A stretch of 41,619 nucleotides of DNA from Auxenochlorella pyrenoidosa (taxonomy: Eukaryota; Chlorophyta; Trebouxiophyceae; Chlorellales; Chlorellaceae), in contig KQ482041.1 of assembly GCA_001430745.1 (NCBI GenBank), positions 1,048,113-1,089,731 on the forward strand. The letters are read 5' to 3'. Made by a program: the position numbers and the translations under genes. Positions 35,050 through 41,619 of this stretch are shown here, piece after piece (the first letter of the stretch is position 1; each line of letters opens with the position of its first letter). The notes under the pieces are model-generated. The model was not told the DNA's origin and did no database searches. It was given only the letters and a program-made list of their open reading frames with translations.

Positions 35050-38000
35050 ATGGCCACTCGGGCAGCTGCGGCAAGGGGCGAGCTGGACGTTTGGGATGAG
35101 TTTGGCAGCCAGCGGCAACAAGAGACCAGCCAGGAGGAGGCTGACGAGGTGCAGGCAAGTCGAGCCCCTGCCCAGCTTTTGTGCAGCTATTGCGGCTTAG
35201 ATCGAGCTGTGCAGTCAGCAAGCCGATCCAAAGCAAAGCAAGGCCCAGGGGATCCGGCAAGGCAGCAGCTGCCGCTCAACCGCTGGACCGCCGCCTTTCC
35301 CGCGCCGCCCGCTCATCTCCCACCTCAACTCCCCATTGCACAAGAACCATTGTGCAGGGCTGCCTTGTGGCGCAGCAGTGGCTGGCCGCACTGGCGCAGT
35401 GGTGCGAAGGAGCAGAGGGCGCGCGTGTGAAGCAGCAGCTGAGCGAGTTGCTGCGGTGCGGCAGCCGCCACCGCGACAAGCTGGTGGGCGTGGCCAACCG
35501 TGCGCGCCAGCAGATTGCAAACATCTTCAGGTGAGGTGGACACATGCCTAGGGCATCCGTCAATGTGGACCGCCCCCGCCAGGTTGCTGTGATGGTGCCC
35601 AGAAATGCAGGGTAGCCAGGCTGTCGGGTGCATACCTCTTGTTGCTGGCAGGTGGGTGCTGGCCCGCTCGTGGCAGCCCGCCCTGCAGCTTCCCTGCTTT
35701 GCACATCACTGTGGCCAGATGCATGTTGCATACTCCCTGCCTTGCAGCTGGACGCACGAGCAAGACGGCCCACCTGCCGCTGGCACCCCAGCCCGCGCGC
35801 GGCAGTGCCAATACCTCTTTGAGCGTGCGCTGCACAGCATGCTGCAGGCAGCGCTGGCAGCCGAGGAGGCAGCACGCGGGAAGGCAGGCAGGGCGGCTTG
35901 GGCCGATGGCAGCAAGGGCAGGCCAGACGCCAAGGATGGCGGCCAGGACAGCATCAACGGGCTGAGTGCAGCAGAGCGGGGCTGCGTGGTGGAGTCTGTT
36001 CTGGAGGATGTGGAGTATCAGCTGGGCCTTGTGCACGCCTGCATTGAGGCAAGTTTCCAGGGACTGTGTTGGGACTGACAGCAATCAAGGGGCGTCTTTT
36101 CGGTCAACAGGCGGATGCATGGTACAGGCTCAAGTGCGTGTGTGCGCACAGAGCCCGCTCGCCTCCCTCCTTGCATGCATCCACCTCGCTCCCGGTGCAG
36201 GTGGTCAACTTTGCCTACCTGCGCAGCCCGGCAGAGGCATTCCCCTGGGCCGCGCTGCAGCTTCGGCGCATGCACCATGGCTTGGAGCTGTGGCAGGTCA
36301 GCAGGACGGCACGCTGCATACCTCTTAACGACCAGGCTGGTGCACAGACTGGGCGGATGGCAGGGCATCCATGACAGCAGCACAGCTGGGTGCTGCAGTA
36401 TTCACAGCAAGCAATGCCCATGAATGATCACAGGTGTTTGGCATGCCATCACACCTGCAGGGCATTGATTGGCTGGTGGACGGGCTGAGCGACGTGCCAG
36501 CAGGCGCCGAGGGCATCGTGCCAGGTGGGCGGGGCAGTGCTGGCCATGCCCACAATTCTTCTGGCTGGGTGCTGATAATTTGCTGCATGCTGTAGGGGGC
36601 GGCATGCGTGCCATGCATGGCAAAAAAAGTGGGTGCTCAACCAGCCTTTGCTGGATCTGCTGGCTGTGCAGGCATCCCCGAGGAGGTGGTTGCATACCTG
36701 TCCGCCATCCAGGCAAGTACGCGCGTTGGCTTGTCTCTGGCAGCCATGCTGCTGCATGTCTGCGGAGCGCGCACGCAGAGCGCAAACAAATTGCTGCTGG
36801 GTTTCCATTGCGCACCCAGCAAGGAGCGGCCCACATTATATGCGCGTTCTCAGCAGACTGGCCTGGGCCGCTGCCCTTGCAGGTGCGGGTGGAGGAGGAG
36901 CTGGCCTTCATCGACGGCTCCTCCATCTACAAGCGCATCGTGGCCACTGGCGCCGCCTTCTCCAGCTCGGGCAGCGGCGAGGCAGCCATGGACACCGGTG
37001 AGGGCAGCCTAGCAATGGATGCACTGATTTGCCAGGTTGTTCCGGGTATGGGCACGCCCTGAACGCCCACCAGGGAACCAGGCTGCGCAGTGCAGAGGCA
37101 CCCCATTCTCGGTTTTGGAATACCTTGCTTGCATTTGTGTTTGTGCAGATGCGAGCGGTGCAGACAGCCCGGATCATCGCCGCCAGCGGCGGCGCACCCG
37201 GCGGGGGAGCCACTCCCCGCGAGGCAGCGGCCCTGATGCTGTGCTGGTGAGCAGTCAGCAACAGATGATGCGGGGCCACAGGTGCACCTCACTACCCCGT
37301 TGAGGCATGAATGATTGCATGTTTGCCTGAGATGGACAACAATGCTTGCATGGCAGAGCCTGAGGCTCGCACAACGTGCACTCTGTGCGCTGCAGGTGGC
37401 CCGCTTCCTCACCAACCTGGCCCGCACCACCATCCTTCGCACTGCCTTTGTGGCCAAGGTCGGGATGGTGGGAAGGCACAAAAATGATTGTGTTGTAAGG
37501 CGCTGCCTTCCACCCGATGCCTAAATTGGCAGGCGGTACTGTCAGAGCCTGCTGATGCTAGGAGCCTCGAGCGCAGACCAGAATTCCAAGGTGCTCAGTA
37601 GCCTTCCAGCCTTTCTGCAGGAGCTGCTGGCGCAGCACCCAAGCCTGGACTCCACATGCCCAGGTTTGCTGTCGGGCAGCTTGAGGCCTAGTCGCCCAGA
37701 AGCACTGGTTGCAATGGCCACCATCCGCGTGGGACAAACTCTTCATGCGCAAGCATGCGATTGGGACGCATGCCCTTTGCATGAGTGGCAGCACTCGTCC
37801 ATCAACTGTGCTGTGCAATTGCCCTGCTCCCTGCTGCAGAGCTGGGCCTGCGCGCCTGCGCTGTGATGGATGCGCTGCTGGGCGAGCACCTGGACATGCT
37901 CTTTGGCCAACACATCTCCGTGGCTATAGCCTGTGCTCTGTTCTTCACGGTGCGCCTGGGTGGGGGGCCGGGATGATGGCGGACAGCAGACTGAAACACC

Positions 38001-38971
38001 GGCATCGAGTCCAGTTCTGCCATGAAGACGAAAGCTACAAATCTCACCTGAGTTTGGGTTTCCGAACTAGGCCCTGCCCCACAGCCAGCCGTAGTGGGGC
38101 CATTGTTTCCAGCACCTGCCCCACGCATGCGCAGATCCGACACCACGGCGGCTCCCTGTCCTTCCGCAAGCTCACTAACCTTATGGCAGCGCTGCTGCCC
38201 AACCACGATGAGGCGACCTTCAGCCACGTTGAGCTGCCAGCAGAGGAGGAGGCCGGCTGGGACACCAGCAGCTGCGACTATGGCGACACACGGGCGGTGA
38301 GCTTATGAAGCTGGCAGGCGGGGCAGCACAGGCACAGTGGTAAACGCTGCACGGGCAGCACATCCCCCCTATATTCCTCTGTTACATGCCTGGCCCTGGA
38401 ATGGTCTGCACTCCTGCCCTGGCTCACCAGCGCTGCATCACGCGCACGCACAACATGGCCCCTTGTACCCCAGTTCTACAACCGCATCTTCCTGCCCACG
38501 TTTGCCGACAAGGAGCCTGCCTACCTCTTTGGGTGAGCAGGCCACGTTGGGAGTGCATGCCAGGCCCCCCGAGTTCCGCCGACTGCTGACAGATCTGGTT
38601 GACCGACAGGCATGCTCGGCACTCGGCAACTGGCAGTCCTGAGCAGACCATGTCACCGTGGCTCTCCACTTGCCTGCAGCGCCGACCACGTGGCAGCCAC
38701 GCCCAGCAAAGCAGAGCTGGAGGCGCCCGCTGCGGAGGCTGCCGCCCCCGACAGTGGCCACCTCGTCCGTGCAGCTACCAACCGCGCGGCGCTGGGCGAC
38801 GGGGGCAGCCAGGCAGGATCAGTGGGCGCAGCGGATGTTGCAGGCGGGCCCAAGGGGCAGAGGCGTCAGCGCCGGCCGCTGGGCCTGGTGGTGAACGGCA
38901 CCACCAGCGGGGGCGTCGGCAGCAAGGACGGCTCCAGTGGCAGGGCCCGCAGCGCAGCGCAGGCGCGCTGA
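35050..38971 (+). CDS. RBR: Retinoblastoma-related pocket protein, apparently lacking RbN
   Basis: Fourteen exons: 35050-35154, 35358-35530, 35748-36048, 36201-36296, 36434-36524, 36672-36712, 36883-36997, 37149-37246, 37396-37458, 37546-37663, 37840-37949, 38135-38296, 38474-38532, 38680-38971; about 607 residues. The A-box reads CLVAQQWLAALAQWCEG, YLFERALHSMLQAAL, GLVHACIEVVNFAYLRS, AFPWAALQL, VRVEEELAFIDGSSIYKRI. A spacer of about 33 residues, Arg-rich with two SP sites, leads to the B-box: VARFLTNLARTTIL, GQHISVAIACALFFT, LSFRKLTNLMAALLP, FSHVELP, FYNRIFLPTF, parallel to the human RB1 blocks ending in FYNSVF. T518 (TPSK) and T106 (TPAR) are candidate CDK sites. RBR represses E2F and sets the size or commitment checkpoint (MAT3 in Chlamydomonas). 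Introns 1, 3 and 6 have GC donors. The start of exon 10 is ambiguous. Confidence 0.8.
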
Positions 38972-39654
38972 GGCGCGGCCAGAGCTTGCGGGCAGCCTGG
39001 GGTGCAGTAGCTTCTGTGGAGGCGGGCAGATAGCATGGCAGGCAGCATGAACAGGCAGGAAGCACGGCAAGGCTTGCTCGTAGCGCCAGGGTGTGCGGTT
39101 TACATGGCGTGGCACAGCAAGGATTATGGCAAGCCGGCAGAGGCAGCCCTGCCGTGCGCGCATGCTCAGGCAGCAGGGGAAGAATCATATCAGGCTGCGT
39201 ACAATAAATCGCTCAGGGGAGACGGGTGTAACAGCAGCAGCAGCAGCAGATGGGAGCACAGAAGTCACGTCATGCAGAGGTCATGTGGTTGGAAAAATGG
39301 CAAGCACAGCGCTCAACTATCGACAGAGCTCCTGTGCCGCCAAAGGCTTCGTTGGGTTGGGGGTCGTTGCCGCAGTCTGACTGCGGCGCTGCGGGGCTGC
39401 GGCCAGGCCCTACAGGGAGGGTGTGCGCGCCCCCTGCTGATGCCCAGTCGGGCACCGCCCCAGGGCGAAGGGACTGCCCAAGCAAGCGACGCCGCCTCCT
39501 CCCTGGCCTCGGTGCCCACTCAAGGCAGCATGGGGTGGGCCCGCGCTGGGCAGCTGACGAAGGGGGCTGGTTGGGGTGCACGCGCCAGCTGGGGAGCCCG
39601 CCTGCTAGCTGAAGAAGGAGCACGCGCCAGCGTGGGGGGGGGGGGGGGGGGGCG
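38972..39654. other. Convergent intergenic region with G-run and local duplication
   Basis: 683 bases between two stop codons with no gene. It includes a CAG microsatellite near 39231-39250, a TGTAA candidate, and next to the polymerase stop a 19-G run flanked by a duplicated 14-mer. Confidence 0.6.
39227..39231 (+). terminator. Candidate polyadenylation signal of the pocket-protein gene
   Basis: TGTAA on the plus strand 255 bases past the RBR stop; an AATAAA also lies at about 39203. Either could act; both are short motifs. Confidence 0.3.
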
Positions 39655-39667
39655 CTAGCTGAAGAAG
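39604..39667. repeat. Direct 14-mer duplication flanking a 19-G homopolymer
   Basis: GCTAGCTGAAGAAG occurs at 39604-39617 and again at 39654-39667. In between, at 39634-39652, is an uninterrupted run of 19 G. The second copy encodes the last codons (FFS and stop) of the RNA polymerase on the minus strand, so its terminal codons are duplicated downstream. Confidence 0.85.
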
Positions 39668-41619
39668 TAGGCGGCCTCCCGCAGGCGGTCCAGGTCCAGC
39701 TCCCCCTTGGGCGGCACCGGCGGGAAGTCGATGCCCGGGTACAGCGCCTGGAACTCCTCCAGCAGCTCCTCCAGCAGCGGCTGCGCGGTGCGGGGGTGCG
39801 GGGGTGCGGCGTGGGGACGCGTGGGTCGGGGGCGCGGCATGCGGCCGTGGGCAGGGCGTGGCGGAGCATGCGCTGCATCCCCAGCTGCAGGTGGTGCAGC
39901 AGCGATGCGGCATGCACGCTGCAGCGCGTGGCAGTGGCATGCGCGCGCTGCGACAGCCGCCTGGACTGCTGCCCGCCAGGGGCGGCGGGCCTGGGCACAC
40001 CCCACCAGGGTCTGCCAAGCCCCCCTCACCTGCGAGTGCAGCTCGATGAACTTCTCCCGCAGCAGCTCGTTCATGCGCTCCACTGTGCCGGCGTGCGTCC
40101 AGAAAGAGTCGTGCACGCCCGCAAAGTCGATGCCTGCGCCCGAGGAGGGGAGGGGGAGGGCGACGACAGTGGGGGCGGGGTGGGTGGGCTGGGGTGGGGC
40201 GAGGGGCGCTAGCAAGGGGCGCAGCCCAGCATGGCGTGATGCGGGGCCCCCATTCAACGATGGTGCGAATGCCGGCTTCAAGGTGCCCTGCCCGCCGGGC
40301 AGCCGCAGGGGCGGCGTGCAGCTGGGCGGCGCACCCTCTGCGCGGCAGGCCGAGGCGGTGAGCATCATGTGGGAGGAGTCGATGGAGTGGATGTAGTTCG
40401 GGGGGAAGGCGGTGCGCTGGCGCTGCTTCATGATGGGCAGGTCGTCGTTGTTTTCCACCAGCACCAGGCGCTGCGGCGGGGGGGGGGGGGCGGGGGCAGG
40501 CGTCACGGTGGGGCATGGGCGGGGCGTGGATGCAGATGCGAGCGTTCCATGCGCTGGGGGCCTGGCTTCTTCTGCAGGCCGCAGCTGCTGGCGTAAGCCA
40601 GCGCCAGGCGCAGTGGCGACATCCTTGAGCAGCGCTGAGGGCATGCACCGACAGCGCTTGGCTGCCTGCCCGCGCAGCGATGGATGCACGATGCCAGGCA
40701 GCCCGGCAGAGGTGTGCAGCAAATCGCATCCCTCACCCAGGGCGTCCCCTGGCGTGACCAGCGGCACGCCCCAGCGGCCCTCCCAGGCGCCCCACCTGCA
40801 GCAGCGTGCGCACGTGCTGCCGGTCCTTGCGGCGGTATGGCTGCACCACCGGCAGGCCCAGCGGCGTGTGCCACATCACGCCGTGCCCCTCCTTGGCAAT
40901 CAGCCGCGCGCACTCGCTGCCCGAGAAAGGGGGGGGGGGAGTGGGAGAGTGGGGTGCAACAGTGAGCACGAATGCTGCCCGGAGCAGGGAGTGGCGGCTT
41001 GGGGCATGCTGGGCAGGGGCCACGCATGGGTGTGGCACCAACTGCTGGCAGCAAGAGCCCACCCACGCACCTGAGCCAGTGCATGGTGTGCTTGGCGTTC
41101 TCAAACATTTCGTGCAGGCACTCCAGCGTGACCTGCGGGCCGGGGGTGGGTGGGTGCAGTGCAGGCGCAGGGCAGGGCAGGCAGGACGTTCTAAAGAGAG
41201 ACAAATCCGGGAAGCATTCTGGGAGCGGGCGGGGGCCCCGCCAGCAGGGCTGCAGGGCAGCGAGGGCGGACACAATGGGCGCAGCAGCGGGGTGTGGAGG
41301 AGCCCGCAGTGGAGCTCCGGCCTTCCGTGCCGACGCAGGGGCGTGCCGCGTGCACCAACGCCTGCACCTGGCGCAGCACCCGGGCCCGCCGGCAGCTCCG
41401 CCCACCTTTGCCGAGTAGCACGACACCTTGTACATGAACTGGTTGTCCTCAAAGCCGCGCTCCTTCAGCCGGTTGCCGATCTGGGTGCGGGTGGGTGGGT
41501 GGGACAAGGTTGGGTGGGATAAGGCTGGGCCGGGACGAGGCAGAGCGGGGGGTTTAGGCAGCAGGACAGCCTTGCGGGTCAGGAGAGGTGTCGCAGCTTG
41601 CTCACCGCCGCCGCCGGCG
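39655..41619 (-). CDS. T7-like (RpoT) organellar RNA polymerase, C-terminal part; 5' end outside window
   Basis: Exons in the window: 41480-41406, 41132-41071, 40916-40796, 40470-40335, 40133-40030, 39780-39655, giving 207 C-terminal residues. A further exon may end at 41606, cut by the window edge. Single-subunit phage-type RNA polymerase motifs: [90 protein letters not shown] and the characteristic aromatic C-terminus YFFS. The Asp of GVHDSF corresponds to catalytic D812 of T7 RNA polymerase, and SSHMM is the conserved element just before it. Plant and algal RpoT enzymes transcribe mitochondrial (and in some plants plastid) genes; location cannot be told without the N-terminus. All introns here are GT-AG. 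Confidence 0.92.

Noticed and set aside
37459..37548. Alternative start of pocket-protein exon 10 at the CAG ending 37532
   Set aside because: It is the better-looking acceptor but leads to a stop in the phase set by the previous exon unless a further GC donor is used. The acceptor ending 37545 keeps frame and was chosen with reservation.
39231..39250. CAG trinucleotide run as a coding polyglutamine tract
   Set aside because: It lies past the pocket-protein stop in the convergent intergenic region and is not in a supported frame; a simple microsatellite.
1..41619. Prokaryotic-style elements: CRISPR arrays, insertion sequences, operons, ribosome binding sites
   Set aside because: No spaced repeats, transposase or operon spacing were seen; genes are intron-rich and eukaryotic throughout.

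Overview
The window looks like nuclear DNA of a GC-rich green alga, most likely a Chlorella-type trebouxiophyte. The evidence is dense short introns (nearly 100 in 41.6 kb), short intergenic gaps, Ala/Arg/Gln-rich low-complexity coding, and a plant-type gene set: a plant-like GT61 family, a thylakoid-lumen FKBP, a plant-type ferredoxin/metallo-beta-lactamase fusion, a phage-type organellar RNA polymerase and a retinoblastoma-related protein. The lineage is inferred from gene content and architecture; no database was searched. There is no sign of prokaryotic operons, CRISPR, rRNA or organellar DNA. Gene models were built by hand from reading frame, splice-site phase and comparison between paralogs. 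Every internal exon listed keeps the frame arithmetically.

Layout. 1-11121 (minus strand): three head-to-tail paralogs of a GT61 (DUF563) glycosyltransferase; the leftmost is cut by the window edge. 11966-13857 (+): ferredoxin plus metallo-beta-lactamase fusion. 14185-15650 (-): thylakoid-lumen FKBP isomerase, divergent over 256 bp from 15907-18207 (+), a 3-mercaptopyruvate sulfurtransferase. 18990-22390 (+): a fourth, very divergent GT61-like glycosyltransferase with an N-terminal anchor. 23545-27743 (-): AAAP amino acid permease with a long cytosol-type loop. 28158-31750 (-): Rsm22/METTL17 mitoribosome assembly factor, divergent from 32237-34452 (+), a CCDC97-domain protein. 35050-38971 (+): retinoblastoma-related pocket protein that appears to lack the RbN domain. 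39655 to beyond the right edge (-): C-terminal end of a T7-like (RpoT) RNA polymerase.

The genes do not form one pathway. The coherent unit is the GT61 array: three tandem secretory-pathway glycosyltransferases with a signal peptide at the N-terminus and, in the two complete copies, a predicted C-terminal membrane anchor. The array shows a 152-bp identical tract shared by two copies and several intron presence/absence differences. The other notable signals are eleven inferred GC-AG introns (about 11% of the introns modelled), the compact pocket protein, and an FKBP13-like protein without the C-terminal redox cysteine pair.
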